NCBI GenBank assembly: GCA_900546635.1
Contig: URDS01000014.1
Span: 1-37,005 of the forward strand
Reading direction: 5' to 3'
Source of the DNA: an uncultured Eubacteriales bacterium
Lineage (GTDB): Bacteria > Bacillota > Clostridia > Oscillospirales > CAG-272
Length of the DNA stretch: 37,005 bases
Each line of letters opens with the position of its first letter. Positions within the stretch are counted from its first letter, which is position 1. Below the pieces are notes generated by a model. That model was not told where the DNA came from. It worked only from the letters and a program-made list of their open reading frames with translations, and made no database searches. This document shows positions 16,838-25,870 of the stretch, piece after piece. Both the position numbers and the translations under genes were made by a program.

Positions 16838-17956
16838 TCATTGATCCAAATAATCTTTCAGTCTTTTGGAACGGCTGGGATGCCGCAGCTTACGAAGCGC
16901 TTTGGCCTCGATCTGACGGATACGTTCTCTTGTGATGTCGAACTCTTTTCCGACCTCCTCCAGCGTATGTGTTCGTCCGTCCTCCAAGCCGAAACGCAGC
17001 TTTAAAACATGCTCTTCCCTGGGCGTCAGCGTATGCAATACCGCGCACAAATGCTTGCGAAGCAATGCATAGGAAGCGGTTTCAGCGGGAGCCGGTGAAT
17101 CATAGTCTTCAATAAAATCGCCGAGATGGCTGTCTTCTTCTTCGCCGATCGGCGTCTCCAAAGAAACCGGATCCTGCGCAATTTTTAAAATTTCCCTGAC
17201 TTTATCCGGACTCATGCCCATTTTTTCCGCAATCTCATCGGCGCTTGCCTCATGGCCGAGTTCCTGCAAAAGCTGCCTGGAGTAGCGGGATACTTTGTGT
17301 ATGGTTTCCACCATATGAACCGGAATCCGAATCGTACGCGCCTGGTCGGCAATCGCGCGGGTAATGGCCTGCCGGATCCACCAGGTTGCATATGTGGAAA
17401 ATTTATATCCCTTTTTATAATCGAACTTGTCAACGGCTTTCATAAGACCGAGATTTCCCTCCTGAATCAGATCCAGGAAAAACATCCCCTTGCCGACATA
17501 CCGTTTTGCAATGCTGACAACCAAACGAAGATTGGCTTCTACAAGCTCATTTTTGGCTTTTTCATCCCCGCGGCTGATCCGCTGCGCCAAAATCATCTCT
17601 TTTTCCGCATCAAGCAGCGGAATCTTTCCGATCTCCTTAAGGTACATACGTACAGGATCGTCGATGGCCAGCCCCTCTTGAGCCAGCATTTTTTCCATGT
17701 CCTCTGCCGATTCAAGCTGTTCAATTTCCTCATCATCGGCTTCCAGATCGTCAATATCATCGATTTCCACCGTATCAAATCCGGTGATTTCAATTCCATT
17801 GCTTTCGATCTGTTCATAGATCTTTTCCATCTGATCGATGTCGCAGTCGTTCAGTTCCATCACTTCCAGAACTTCGGCGTTGGTCAGACTGCCTTTGCTT
17901 TTTCCTTTTTCAATCAGTTCGTTGATATCGATTTTCTTCTGATTCTCGTTGCTCAT
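16838..17956 (-). CDS. rpoD: Primary sigma factor RpoD (SigA)
   Basis: Housekeeping sigma-70 factor. The product is about 372 aa with an acidic N-terminal region 1.1-like segment, region 1.2 (DPVRMYLKEIG), region 2 with the FSTYATWWIRQAI core and promoter-melting residues, region 3, and region 4 ending in the ITRERIRQIEAKALRKLRHPSR helix-turn-helix. I choose ATG 17956 because AAAGGAAAG lies just upstream and overlaps the five codons after an earlier ATG. It is the last gene of a dgt-dnaG-rpoD operon, 25 nt after dnaG. Confidence 0.97.
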   Translation of the reverse strand: MSNENQKKIDINELIEKGKSKGSLTNAEVLEVMELNDCDIDQMEKIYEQIESNGIEITGFDTVEIDDIDDLEADDEEIEQLESAEDMEKMLAQEGLAIDDPVRMYLKEIGKIPLLDAEKEMILAQRISRGDEKAKNELVEANLRLVVSIAKRYVGKGMFFLDLIQEGNLGLMKAVDKFDYKKGYKFSTYATWWIRQAITRAIADQARTIRIPVHMVETIHKVSRYSRQLLQELGHEASADEIAEKMGMSPDKVREILKIAQDPVSLETPIGEEEDSHLGDFIEDYDSPAPAETASYALLRKHLCAVLHTLTPREEHVLKLRFGLEDGRTHTLEEVGKEFDITRERIRQIEAKALRKLRHPSRSKRLKDYLDQ

Positions 17957-17981
17957 TTGCTTTCCTTTCATACCGCCGCAT

Positions 17982-19727
17982 TTATGTATTTCTTTTTCTA
18001 TTTATCAGATCGCGAATATCGCCGAGCGGATCGGAATCATCCGCGCTGTGCGTTTCCCTCCGAAGGACTTCCGCGCTGTCGCGAAATACGCCGACGCCGT
18101 TATCGCTGAGTTCACGGCGTGCAAGCTGCATCCGCATAATCCGCCCCAGTTCCTCCGGCGTAAAATAATCTCCGAGCAGCGCCGCATCAAAATCCCCGGC
18201 CGAAACGACCGCAAAGATCGCCTTGAATACGCGCTTTCCAAATTCGGTAAAAAAATCTGTTTCCGCAAGCGGAACTTCTTTCTCCGCCACCATTCTTCTG
18301 TACTCGGGATACAAAAGCAACAGCCCCAAAACCGTTTCTTCCGCTCGCGCGGCGGCGATATTTCGGGCATAGTCGGGATTCACTCGGTCTCCGTATCCTG
18401 CGCTCTGCCGAACTATTTTCTGCGCTTCCTGTTTTTTATATTCCTTTTTCCGAGCCCGAATCAACCGTTCTACATCGGATTTTATACTCTGAGCCGGAAT
18501 TTCCAGTTGTTTTGCCGCTGCGGCAATATAAATTTCCCGCTCTGCGCTGGAATAAATCTCGGCGATCATTTTACACAGTTCGGCGCAGGCTTTAATCTTT
18601 TCATCCGGCAACGAAACATCATGCCTTGCAAGAATGTTTTCCATATTATAATCAAATTTGCTTTTGCTGCCAATCAGCTGCGCGCGAAACTTCTCCGCAC
18701 CGTATTTTTTTAAAAACTCATCCGGATCTTTCGCTCCGCTCAGCCGAAGCACGCGCACATCCAGTCCAACCTCGCCAAGAATGCCGATCGCACGGTTGGC
18801 CGCTTTTTGTCCCGCGGCATCGCTATCATAAGAAATCAGCACTTTTTTGGTATACCGCGCCATAATCCGCGCCTGCTCCGACGTCAGCGCCGTTCCAAGC
18901 GTGGCCACCGCATTTGTAAAACCTGCCGCATGCATGGCGATCACATCCATATACCCCTCGCACAGGATTATTTCATCCGAACAGCTTGTCCTAGCGAAAT
19001 TGAGCGCAAATAAATTTCTGCTTTTTTTAAAGACAGGCGTATCGGAAGAATTTAAATATTTCGGTGTCGAATCATCCATAACGCGCCCGCCGAAAGCGAT
19101 CACATTTCCCGACACGTCGATAATGGGAAACATCACCCGATTCCGAAAATAATCGAACGGCGCGCCGCTCTTTTTACTCTTCCCGCATAAAAAAGCGGAC
19201 GTCATTTCCTGATCTGTATACCCCAGTCTGTGCAGATAAGCGGTAAGTACAGAAAAGCCGGGCGGCGAATACCCAAGTCCGAAATGCTTGATTACGGCTT
19301 CCGAAAGCCCGCGCGCCGTAAGATAGCGCAGCGCCTCGCCGCCGGAGGGTTCAAAAAGCTGACTGTGGAAAAAGCGCGCGGCCTCCCGATTCATAGCAAG
19401 CATTCTCGATCGATCAAAACCGTCCCGTCTCGTCAAATCCTCCGGAATGGTTATGCCCGCGCGGCGCGCCAAAAATTCAAGCGCCGGAACATATTCAAGA
19501 TTTTCCGACTGACGTATAAACGTGATGACATCTCCGCCCGCGCCGCAGCCGAAGCAATAATATCCCTGTGTTGCCGAAAATACCGTAAACGAAGGCGTTT
19601 TTTCCGAATGGAACGGGCAAAGTCCCTGATAATTCGAGCCGGCGCGCTTTAAATTGACATAAGCGGAAATCACATCGACAATATCGTTTCTTGATTTGAT
19701 TTCCTCAATCACACGGCTGTCGATCAT
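17982..19727 (-). CDS. dnaG: DNA primase DnaG
   Basis: Synthesises RNA primers for replication. The 581-aa protein has an N-terminal CHC2 zinc finger (C37, H40, C58, C61), the catalytic core, and a TOPRIM domain with Glu257 in EGYMDV and the D-x-D pair at 301-303. The C-terminal helicase-interacting domain follows. The ATG overlaps the dgt stop by 4 nt (ATGA), so the two are translationally coupled. Length is normal for Firmicutes. Confidence 0.97.
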   Translation of the reverse strand: MIDSRVIEEIKSRNDIVDVISAYVNLKRAGSNYQGLCPFHSEKTPSFTVFSATQGYYCFGCGAGGDVITFIRQSENLEYVPALEFLARRAGITIPEDLTRRDGFDRSRMLAMNREAARFFHSQLFEPSGGEALRYLTARGLSEAVIKHFGLGYSPPGFSVLTAYLHRLGYTDQEMTSAFLCGKSKKSGAPFDYFRNRVMFPIIDVSGNVIAFGGRVMDDSTPKYLNSSDTPVFKKSRNLFALNFARTSCSDEIILCEGYMDVIAMHAAGFTNAVATLGTALTSEQARIMARYTKKVLISYDSDAAGQKAANRAIGILGEVGLDVRVLRLSGAKDPDEFLKKYGAEKFRAQLIGSKSKFDYNMENILARHDVSLPDEKIKACAELCKMIAEIYSSAEREIYIAAAAKQLEIPAQSIKSDVERLIRARKKEYKKQEAQKIVRQSAGYGDRVNPDYARNIAAARAEETVLGLLLLYPEYRRMVAEKEVPLAETDFFTEFGKRVFKAIFAVVSAGDFDAALLGDYFTPEELGRIMRMQLARRELSDNGVGVFRDSAEVLRRETHSADDSDPLGDIRDLINRKRNT

Positions 19728-20740
19728 AGCTGCTTCCCTCTCCAGACCTGCGGTATAAAGAGTTCACTGTAAAGATTGATCGCATATCGGTCAGTCATAC
19801 TGGAAATAAAATCGCAGACGCAGCGTTCAACCGGCTCTTTTTCGGTATTGCGAAAATAAAGGGCCGGCATCTGATCCGGATTTTTTACAAAATGCGCAAA
19901 CAGGCGCGCCAATAGCTCTTTTGCCTTATTGTCCTCCGATTTTGCCAGAGGATTGGTATACACATGTTGAAAAAGGAACGAACGGAGCGCCATGGTCGCC
20001 TGCCCGATTTCTTCCGTAAAGCGAATAGACGGCTGATCTGTGCTTGCATGAATTACGGAAGTCACCATGCGGTTGATCCGCTCGCTGTGCCCTCTTCCAA
20101 GCACTTCTGTGAGTTCTTTCGGAATATCGTCTATCTTTAAGATTCCCGCGCGGCAGGCATCGTCTATGTCATGATTGATGTAGGCGATACGATCCGCAAA
20201 TTTGACAATCACGCCCTCCAACGTGGAGGCCATGCATTCGCCCGTATGGTTCAGAATGCCGTCCCGCACTTCCCAGGTGAGATTGAGCCCCACGCCGTTG
20301 TTTTCAAGCTGTTCCACGACCCGTAAACTTTGTTTGTAATGGGTAAATTCCGGTGAATAGCACTGCTGCATAGCTACCTCGCCGGCATGGCCGAACGGCG
20401 TATGCCCAAGATCATGCCCCATAGCCGCGGCCTCTGTCAAGTCTTCATTCAGCCGCAGCGCGCGCGCAATAATGCGGGCAACCTGCGTCACTTCAAGCGT
20501 GTGCGTCATCCGGGTGCGGTAGTGTTCATCCGCGGGAAACAAAAACACCTGCGTTTTATGCATCAACCGTCTGAAGGATTTGGAATGAATAATGCGGTCA
20601 CGGTCCCGCTGAAACTCCGTCCTGTTTTCACAGGGAACATACGGATGCTCCCGCCCGCGCGTATTCTTTGTCAGGAAAGCATAGGGAGAAAGCGTGTCTT
20701 CTTCCCGTTTCAGAAAAATATCCGATATTTTTTCCGCCAT
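19724..20740 (-). CDS. dgt: Deoxyguanosinetriphosphate triphosphohydrolase-like protein (HD domain)
   Basis: Hydrolyses dNTPs to deoxynucleoside and triphosphate. The 338-aa HD-superfamily enzyme has the metal ligands H80 (RMTHTLEV), H109-D110 (MGHDLGHTPFGHAGE) and a later DIAYINHD-type segment (about 170-177). The length is that of the short Firmicute-type dGTPase. GGAGGG lies 5 nt before the ATG. It is the first gene of the operon with dnaG and rpoD, a layout seen in many Clostridia that links dNTP pool control to replication and transcription. No convincing promoter was found upstream. Confidence 0.93.
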   Translation of the reverse strand: MAEKISDIFLKREEDTLSPYAFLTKNTRGREHPYVPCENRTEFQRDRDRIIHSKSFRRLMHKTQVFLFPADEHYRTRMTHTLEVTQVARIIARALRLNEDLTEAAAMGHDLGHTPFGHAGEVAMQQCYSPEFTHYKQSLRVVEQLENNGVGLNLTWEVRDGILNHTGECMASTLEGVIVKFADRIAYINHDIDDACRAGILKIDDIPKELTEVLGRGHSERINRMVTSVIHASTDQPSIRFTEEIGQATMALRSFLFQHVYTNPLAKSEDNKAKELLARLFAHFVKNPDQMPALYFRNTEKEPVERCVCDFISSMTDRYAINLYSELFIPQVWRGKQL

Positions 20741-20780
20741 ACAATCCCTCCGTTACCGTTTCAATGATTTACGACAATAA

Positions 20781-20821
20781 TATACGCGCAAAAAAAGGAT
20801 TTCCCTTTTTTTGCGCGTATA
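20781..20821. terminator. Long hairpin between GNAT gene and dgt
   Basis: A perfect 18-bp stem (TATACGCGC-A7-GG and its complement) has a 5-nt loop. The run of T residues within the right arm and the following AATTTTTATT give the better U-tract on the plus strand. On the minus strand it would end the GNAT transcript less ideally. It marks the border of an AT-rich island. Confidence 0.65.
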
Positions 20822-20958
20822 ATTTTTATTGGTTTATAGACCTTCCTGAAAGAATCCTTCCTTTTATCAGCGACAACATGAGTGATTTATGGTTGTTGGG
20901 AATATCATAAGCCCTTACGTAAACTGAAATTTTTCAATCTGATTTCTTTGGGGATAAT

Positions 20959-21423
20959 TCAGTCTTTCTTATAAAATACTAATGTCATTTTATCGTTTAT
21001 AATTTTTATTCTTCCGGTCTGATGATAGCCCATCTTTTCATAAAGATAACAATTTCCCTTTTCTTGTAAAATCGTATCTAATTCCCAATTTGAACTGCCA
21101 TGTAATTCTTCAACCGCAAGAATAGCTTTTTGTGCCATGCCATGATTTCGATATTGAGGCATTACAAAAATGGGAGATATTCTTTTTGGGATACCCTTTT
21201 CTCTTTTGTCAACAACACGCACGGCACCTACATTCTCGTTATTTTCTTGAATATAATAATAGTATGTAAAAGGTTGCTGCAGCCTCATGATAATTTTATC
21301 AACATTTTCAGTTGCAGGGTTAGTTTCCGTGTCTTGATACCTTTGATACAGATCATTAAATGCTTCTACCTGCATTTCCCACAATTTATGCGCATCTTCT
21401 ATATCAATTCGAGTCAACTTCAT
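20959..21423 (-). CDS. GNAT-family N-acetyltransferase
   Basis: A single-domain acetyl-CoA-dependent acetyltransferase of unknown substrate, about 154 aa. The core has the acetyl-CoA binding pattern RISPIFVMPQYRNHGMAQKAI, followed by the strand with KGNCYLYEKMGYHQTG. The start is set at ATG 21423, where the typical MKLTRIDIEDAHKLW beginning of this subfamily lies with a GGGG stretch upstream. An ATG 19 codons earlier is possible. Its codons and flanks are clearly more AT-rich than the neighbouring genes, suggesting recent acquisition. Confidence 0.85.
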   Translation of the reverse strand: MKLTRIDIEDAHKLWEMQVEAFNDLYQRYQDTETNPATENVDKIIMRLQQPFTYYYYIQENNENVGAVRVVDKREKGIPKRISPIFVMPQYRNHGMAQKAILAVEELHGSSNWELDTILQEKGNCYLYEKMGYHQTGRIKIINDKMTLVFYKKD

Positions 21424-21841
21424 ATTATTAACCCCGTTTTTCAATTTCTCCCAATTTGAATTTGTCAAAATATATGCCATACATTGAATCCATATATCAA
21501 TTTTTCAATCATAATGTTACCCTGTACAGAATAGCAGACAAGAGCGCAAAAGCAACGAGTACTTTTGCTCTCGCATAGTATAGTATTCCCTTGTATATGT
21601 CCGTATTGTTTTCAGCTACTATAGAAAATCCAAGAACCATTTGGGAGCCAAAACGTCAAACAAGCATTGTTGTTTTTAATGTCTTGATAGATGGAGAAAA
21701 CAGTATTAGCAAGGATTTTCACCGTTCAAGGATTTTTGAGGCCACAAATTCAAATACTATTTTTTATATTTATAAAAACCGTTCCATTTGAAAATAAATG
21801 TATCTTTCGGAAATATCCTTATAGCGCCGAGCGCCGCCGCT
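21424..21841. other. AT-rich intergenic region upstream of the GNAT gene
   Basis: About 418 bp with no gene I can support. A 66-aa plus-strand reading frame (21591-21791) has no recognisable family. A hairpin of GCAAAAG/CTTTTGC with an extra GAG/CTC pairing lies at about 21542-21573. No clear promoter for the GNAT gene was found. The composition matches the GNAT gene rather than the flanking core genes. Confidence 0.5.
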
Positions 21842-22483
21842 TCAGGCTTTGTCATAACGCTCTCCGGTCTGCTCGGAAAATACCCGGCCGCCGAAAAGCT
21901 CGCGAATCGCGTCGGTAAAGCGTCCGGCGTCCCCGGCACGAACCGCCGCGCGCAGCGTAACCGTATCGGCAAAGTCGGCGCCGTCTGCAATCGCGCCGAA
22001 ATCCGGCAATTTTGAAAGCAGCTTTTGATACTCAGAATACGACAGCAAAATACGGAACTCGGCATACCGTTCATACGTGACAGTGCCCGCCGCTTCTACC
22101 GCAAGCTTTGCCGCGGCAGTATAGGCGCGCACAAGTCCGCCCGCGCCGAGCAGAATCCCGCCGAAATAACGGGTGACCACGATACAGGCGTCGTCAATTC
22201 CCGATTTACGCAAAACATCCAGCACCGGTATGCCTCCGGTCCCCTGCGGCTCCCCGTCGTCGCTGTACCGCTGAATCCCGCCTCCGCCAAGCACATACGC
22301 ATACACATGATGCCGGGCATCATGATGTTCCTCCCGCACATGCCGAATCAAATCAAGCGCTTCCTGCTCATTTTCGACATGCATGGCGCGACCGAGAAAT
22401 TCCGAGCGTTTTTCTTCATAAACGCCGCGTCCCTCTTCCCTAAGCGTTTTATAGCACTGATCTTCATGCTTCTCGTTTTTCAT
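21842..22483 (-). CDS. yigZ: YigZ/IMPACT family protein
   Basis: Conserved protein with an N-terminal UPF0029/IMPACT domain and a C-terminal DUF1949-like domain, implicated in translation-related regulation in other bacteria. The roughly 213-aa sequence shows KRSEFLGRA near the N-terminus, the SDDGEPQGTGG motif near 80-90, and VTRYFGG followed by LGAGGLVRAY near 105-130. The ATG at 22483 is chosen because GAGG overlaps the hflX stop 6 nt upstream. A TTG five codons earlier is less likely. It is cotranscribed with hflX. Confidence 0.9.
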   Translation of the reverse strand: MKNEKHEDQCYKTLREEGRGVYEEKRSEFLGRAMHVENEQEALDLIRHVREEHHDARHHVYAYVLGGGGIQRYSDDGEPQGTGGIPVLDVLRKSGIDDACIVVTRYFGGILLGAGGLVRAYTAAAKLAVEAAGTVTYERYAEFRILLSYSEYQKLLSKLPDFGAIADGADFADTVTLRAAVRAGDAGRFTDAIRELFGGRVFSEQTGERYDKA

Positions 22484-22490
22484 CGCAGCC

Positions 22491-23744
22491 TCAAACAATA
22501 TATTCTTTAAACAGTCCCTGCGCGCGGCTGTCCAGCGTCACCTGCACCTCTGCGTACTGTTCGGTATACCGGACATCTTCAACTACGGCCGTTTTATAAA
22601 GCTGTCCCACCAGCGACTGCGCCTCAATCGGAATCCGCAAAACGCAGCGTTTGGTTCCGGCGCGTGCCAGCGTTTCGAGCATAGACAAAAAACGATCGAT
22701 CCCGCTGCCGTCCTTGGCGGATATAAAAACCGCCTGCTCAGGCCGGGTACTGACGGCCGCCATACCGTCCCGCGCCAAATCGGATTTGTTGAATGCATAC
22801 AAGGCCGGTTTATCTCCGGCGCCGAGTTGTGCGATAATTTCCGACGTCACCTCTAACTGTTCGCCGCATTCTGCATCGGAAGCGTCCGCAAGCACCACTA
22901 AAATATCCGCATAACGAAGCTCGTCCAGCGTTGACTTGAATGCCTTAATCAGATGATGAGGCAGCTTACGGATAAAGCCGACCGTATCCGAAAGCAAAAC
23001 CTCCGTCCCCTCGGGCAGCGTCAGCTTACGGGTGGTGGAATCCAACGTCGCAAACAATTTATCTTCTGCTAATACACCCGCATCGGTCAGGCGATTCATC
23101 AGTGTAGATTTGCCCGCATTCGTATACCCGACAATCGCAACGCGCTTCAATCCGCTGCGCATACGCGCGGCGCGCGTCGTGCTCCGATTGCGTTCCACTT
23201 CTTTCAGCGCCTCTTCCAATGCCGCAATGCGGCGCGAAAGATGCCGCCGGTCGGTCTCCAGTTTTGACTCACCGGGACCGCGCGTCCCGATCCGTCCCTC
23301 CTGTCTTGAAAGTTGTTTCCCTTTTCCGATAAGGCGCGGCGCCGTGTATTTCAGTTGCGCGAGTTCAACCTGCAGCTTTCCCTCGGCGCTGGAGGCGTGC
23401 AGCGCGAAAATATCCAAAATCAGCATACTGCGGTCAATCACTTCCGTATCCTCAAGCGCATCCTCAATATTGCGGATTTGGGACGGACTGAGTTCCACAT
23501 CAAATACAACAAGCGAAATATCGTTTGCCGAGCAAATCTGGCGAAGTTCTTCAAGCTTGCCGCTGCCGATGCAGGTTTTGGGATTTTCATGCTCGACAAA
23601 CTGCACCATGCGCGCAAACACATGTCCGCCGGCTGTCTCCAGCAAACGCTCAAGCTCATCCAAGCTTTTTTCACACGCTTCGTCGCCGCTGCCCTTTTTT
23701 GCAATGCCGACCAATACGGCGTCTGTTATTTTTTCTTTTTCCAT
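22491..23744 (-). CDS. hflX: GTPase HflX
   Basis: Ribosome-associated GTPase that rescues or splits stalled 70S ribosomes under stress. The 417-aa protein has the N-terminal HflX domain (about 1-130), the glycine-rich linker GTRGPGESKLETDRR (about 153-167) and a coiled-coil segment. The G domain has the P-loop GYTNAGKST (206-214), DTVGFIRKLP and NKSD. The ATG has GGGAGG at 9 nt. It sits between rpmE and yigZ, so ribosome-related genes are grouped. Confidence 0.96.
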   Translation of the reverse strand: MEKEKITDAVLVGIAKKGSGDEACEKSLDELERLLETAGGHVFARMVQFVEHENPKTCIGSGKLEELRQICSANDISLVVFDVELSPSQIRNIEDALEDTEVIDRSMLILDIFALHASSAEGKLQVELAQLKYTAPRLIGKGKQLSRQEGRIGTRGPGESKLETDRRHLSRRIAALEEALKEVERNRSTTRAARMRSGLKRVAIVGYTNAGKSTLMNRLTDAGVLAEDKLFATLDSTTRKLTLPEGTEVLLSDTVGFIRKLPHHLIKAFKSTLDELRYADILVVLADASDAECGEQLEVTSEIIAQLGAGDKPALYAFNKSDLARDGMAAVSTRPEQAVFISAKDGSGIDRFLSMLETLARAGTKRCVLRIPIEAQSLVGQLYKTAVVEDVRYTEQYAEVQVTLDSRAQGLFKEYIV

Positions 23745-23798
23745 AAATTAATACCTCCCGGGCTCAAAGCCGCGCAAGCATTCTCCGCACAGAAACAA

Positions 23799-23831
23799 GG
23801 GGCAAGCGACCGCAAAGCGTTCACTTGCCCC
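23799..23831 (-). terminator. Terminator-like hairpin after rpmE
   Basis: An 8-bp perfect outer stem GGGGCAAG/CTTGCCCC has partly paired inner arms (GAACGC and GCGGTC-like). On the minus strand it is followed by TTGTTTCT. It lies between the rpmE stop and hflX. Confidence 0.6.
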
Positions 23832-23850
23832 ATTCAAGCATAAATCAAAC

Positions 23851-24054
23851 TTATTTTACCATGCTCAGACGCTTCTTGAAGCGATCAACACGTCCGCCGG
23901 CATCCACAAATTTCTGCTTGCCTGTGAAGAACGGATGACATTTGGAGCAGATTTCAACCTTAACATCGCCCTTTGTGGAGCGCGTTACATACTCTGCGCC
24001 GCATGCACACTTTACAGTAACTACATTATATTCCGGATGTATTCCCTGTTTCAT
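23851..24054 (-). CDS. rpmE: 50S ribosomal protein L31 (zinc-binding type)
   Basis: Small large-subunit protein. The 67-aa product begins MKQGIHPEY and has the CxC and CxxC cysteines (VKCACG and ICSKCHPF) of the zinc-containing L31 form, plus the TGKQKFVDAGGRVDRF signature. The start is ATG 24054 with GAGGTG at 7 nt. The upstream in-frame ATG at 24090 would add 12 non-homologous residues. It has its own promoter. Confidence 0.96.
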   Translation of the reverse strand: MKQGIHPEYNVVTVKCACGAEYVTRSTKGDVKVEICSKCHPFFTGKQKFVDAGGRVDRFKKRLSMVK

Positions 24055-24093
24055 TTTCAACACCTCTTTACATTCGTATTCACAATACAATTT

Positions 24094-24122
24094 ATACTAT
24101 CACATTCTTTTCTGAAATGCAA
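24094..24122 (-). promoter_or_regulatory. rpmE promoter
   Basis: Minus-strand -35 TTGCAT (24117-24122), a 17-nt spacer and -10 TAGTAT (24094-24099) lie about 40 nt before the rpmE start codon, in the gap after sigE. Confidence 0.6.
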
Positions 24123-24153
24123 GACTTTTTTCGATATTTTTGCGAAATACATC

Positions 24154-24867
24154 TTATATTTTCTGTTCTACGTCGTATTTCAAGCGGGAAATGATCTTCT
24201 TTTCCAAGCGGGAAATATACGATTGCGATATACCCAGCAAATCCGCAACCTCTTTTTGCGTTTTTTCTCCGCCGCCGTTTAGTCCGTAGCGCATTTCGAT
24301 AATCATCCGTTCACGCGGATTCAAAGAATCCACAGCACAGCGCACAATTTTTTTCTCTTCCGCGTTTTCCAGATTCCGGTACACCATATCTTCATCACTG
24401 CCGAGGACATCCGACAACAACAGTTCGTTGCCGTCCCAATCCACATTCAGAGGCTCTTCTATCGAAACTTCACAGCGCTTGGAACTGTTTTTCCGCATAT
24501 ACATCAAAATTTCATTTTCTATACAGCGGGAGGCGTATGTCGCCAGCTTATTGTTCTTCTCCGGCTTAAATGTATTGATAGCTTTAATCAGCCCTATCGT
24601 GCCGATCGACACCAAATCCTCAATCCCAATCCCCGTACTCTCAAACTTTTTGGCAATATACACAACCAGCCGCAAATTGTGCTCGATCAGCACGCTCCGA
24701 TATTTCGGGTTCTGCTGCGCGCTCTCCAGCGCGGCGCTCTCCTCCTCCGCGCTGAGCGGCGGCGGAAGCGTATCGGCGCCGTTTACATAAAATACAGAGC
24801 GGCGGCCAAACAGTTTTAACCGAAGCCGCAAATACCAAAGCTTAAATTTGATGAACAGATTTTTCAT
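24154..24867 (-). CDS. sigE: Sporulation sigma factor SigE precursor
   Basis: Early mother-cell sigma factor, made as inactive pro-sigma-E and cleaved by SpoIIGA. The 237-aa protein is near the B. subtilis length (239). It has an N-terminal hydrophobic and basic pro-region of about 25 residues, region 2 with the NLRLVVYIAKKFE and TYASRCIENEILMYMR segments, and region 4 ending in KEVADLLGISQSYISRLEKKII. The ATG is preceded by GGAGG that overlaps the spoIIGA stop region. Its order directly after spoIIGA is diagnostic. Confidence 0.97.
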   Translation of the reverse strand: MKNLFIKFKLWYLRLRLKLFGRRSVFYVNGADTLPPPLSAEEESAALESAQQNPKYRSVLIEHNLRLVVYIAKKFESTGIGIEDLVSIGTIGLIKAINTFKPEKNNKLATYASRCIENEILMYMRKNSSKRCEVSIEEPLNVDWDGNELLLSDVLGSDEDMVYRNLENAEEKKIVRCAVDSLNPRERMIIEMRYGLNGGGEKTQKEVADLLGISQSYISRLEKKIISRLKYDVEQKI

Positions 24868-24876
24868 CGGACCTCC

Positions 24877-25731
24877 TCAGGCAATGGCCGACGGATGAAC
24901 GATTCCCTCGCAGCCGTCAAAGGTCACGTCCGCACCGGTTACCGCAATATACGCGTCGATCTCCACCGTTCGCCTTTTATTTTCAAAATATATTTTATCC
25001 GGCTGAAATGCATAGAAAGTACTGCTCTTTCCGTCAATTCCGGCAGCGCAGACCAACCGAAACCGATGCTGCAGCAGATAGGTGCCGTCGCCGCGGGCCA
25101 GCGCCTGAACAAGATCCGGCGGCAAAAGCGGCTCCACCATATCGATTCCCGCCATAATCACATATTTTCCGCTGATCGGTTCCTTTACCAAATTTCCCGA
25201 ATCCAGCAGAAGCCGAAGCTGCGTGCTTTTGCCGTTTTGTTCTATCCGAACGGCCAACTCCCGTTTTTCCGTGGTTTCCCGGCCGAAATACGAAAAAATC
25301 CAGGACAAAAGCAAGCTGACGGCAGCCAGTACGGCAAACAGCCAAAGCGGCATATGCGAATATGAATAGCTGCGAACATTGCCGAACAAATCCGCATGAT
25401 AACTGCCCAAAAAATAATACGTGCAAAACATCGCGCCGCCGATCAGCGCGGCAGCGCCGAAAAATATCAGAACGGTCTTCACGAATTTATAGCCGCCGAA
25501 CGCAATATAGCACATTAAAAGGCCGACTGCCAGATTAATGAAAAAGTCAAATATATTGTTTCCGTTTATAAATACGCGCGCCACACTGTAAATTCCGCCG
25601 ATCAAAGAAGCGCCTGCAAGACAAAACGCTCTGGCATGCCGCCGCATAAAGAGCCCTGTCATATACAAAACAAAAAAATTCATACAAAAATCAATCAGCA
25701 AAAGTACGTCTCCGTAAATGACCTGCACCAT
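24877..25731 (-). CDS. spoIIGA: SpoIIGA, pro-sigma-E processing aspartic protease
   Basis: Membrane-bound protease that activates pro-sigma-E in the mother cell after a signal from SpoIIR. The 284-aa protein has five hydrophobic helices in the first about 148 residues and then a soluble domain with the DSGN active-site motif at 177-180. The start ATG has GAGGTGATG upstream. The spoIIGA-sigE order, with 9 nt between, is the classic spoIIG operon and identifies an endospore-forming lineage. Confidence 0.96.
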   Translation of the reverse strand: MVQVIYGDVLLLIDFCMNFFVLYMTGLFMRRHARAFCLAGASLIGGIYSVARVFINGNNIFDFFINLAVGLLMCYIAFGGYKFVKTVLIFFGAAALIGGAMFCTYYFLGSYHADLFGNVRSYSYSHMPLWLFAVLAAVSLLLSWIFSYFGRETTEKRELAVRIEQNGKSTQLRLLLDSGNLVKEPISGKYVIMAGIDMVEPLLPPDLVQALARGDGTYLLQHRFRLVCAAGIDGKSSTFYAFQPDKIYFENKRRTVEIDAYIAVTGADVTFDGCEGIVHPSAIA

Positions 25732-25756
25732 ATGTATCTCATCACCTCATGCTTCT

Positions 25757-25789
25757 ATTGTAGTGCGTGTCCGATTAAAAGCATGTCAC
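25757..25789 (-). promoter_or_regulatory. Candidate spoIIG promoter with extended spacing
   Basis: Minus-strand -35-like GTGACA (25784-25789) and -10 TACAAT (25757-25762) are separated by 21 nt, longer than the usual 17. The B. subtilis spoIIG promoter is known for such over-long spacing and depends on Spo0A. No good Spo0A box was seen nearby. Confidence 0.45.
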
Positions 25790-25825
25790 TTTGCGGGCAA
25801 TTTTTTTGTAATAAACAGGAAAGAA

Positions 25826-25855
25826 AAACCGAACGGGAAAATTCCCGTTCGGTTT
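25826..25855 (-). terminator. Terminator after the DUF1015 gene
   Basis: A perfect 14-bp stem (AAACCGAACGGGAA and its complement) with an AA centre is followed on the minus strand by a T-rich TTTCTTTCC stretch, 16 nt past the DUF1015 gene stop. Confidence 0.75.
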
Positions 25856-25870
25856 GCGTGAAACGCTGTT

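Noticed and set aside
21591..21791. Possible 66-aa gene or mobile-element remnant in the AT-rich island
   Set aside because: No good ribosome-binding site and no recognisable family. I saw no integrase, transposase or terminal repeats.
25784..25830. Spo0A binding boxes upstream of spoIIGA
   Set aside because: Nearest matches to TGTCGAA differ at two or more core positions on both strands.
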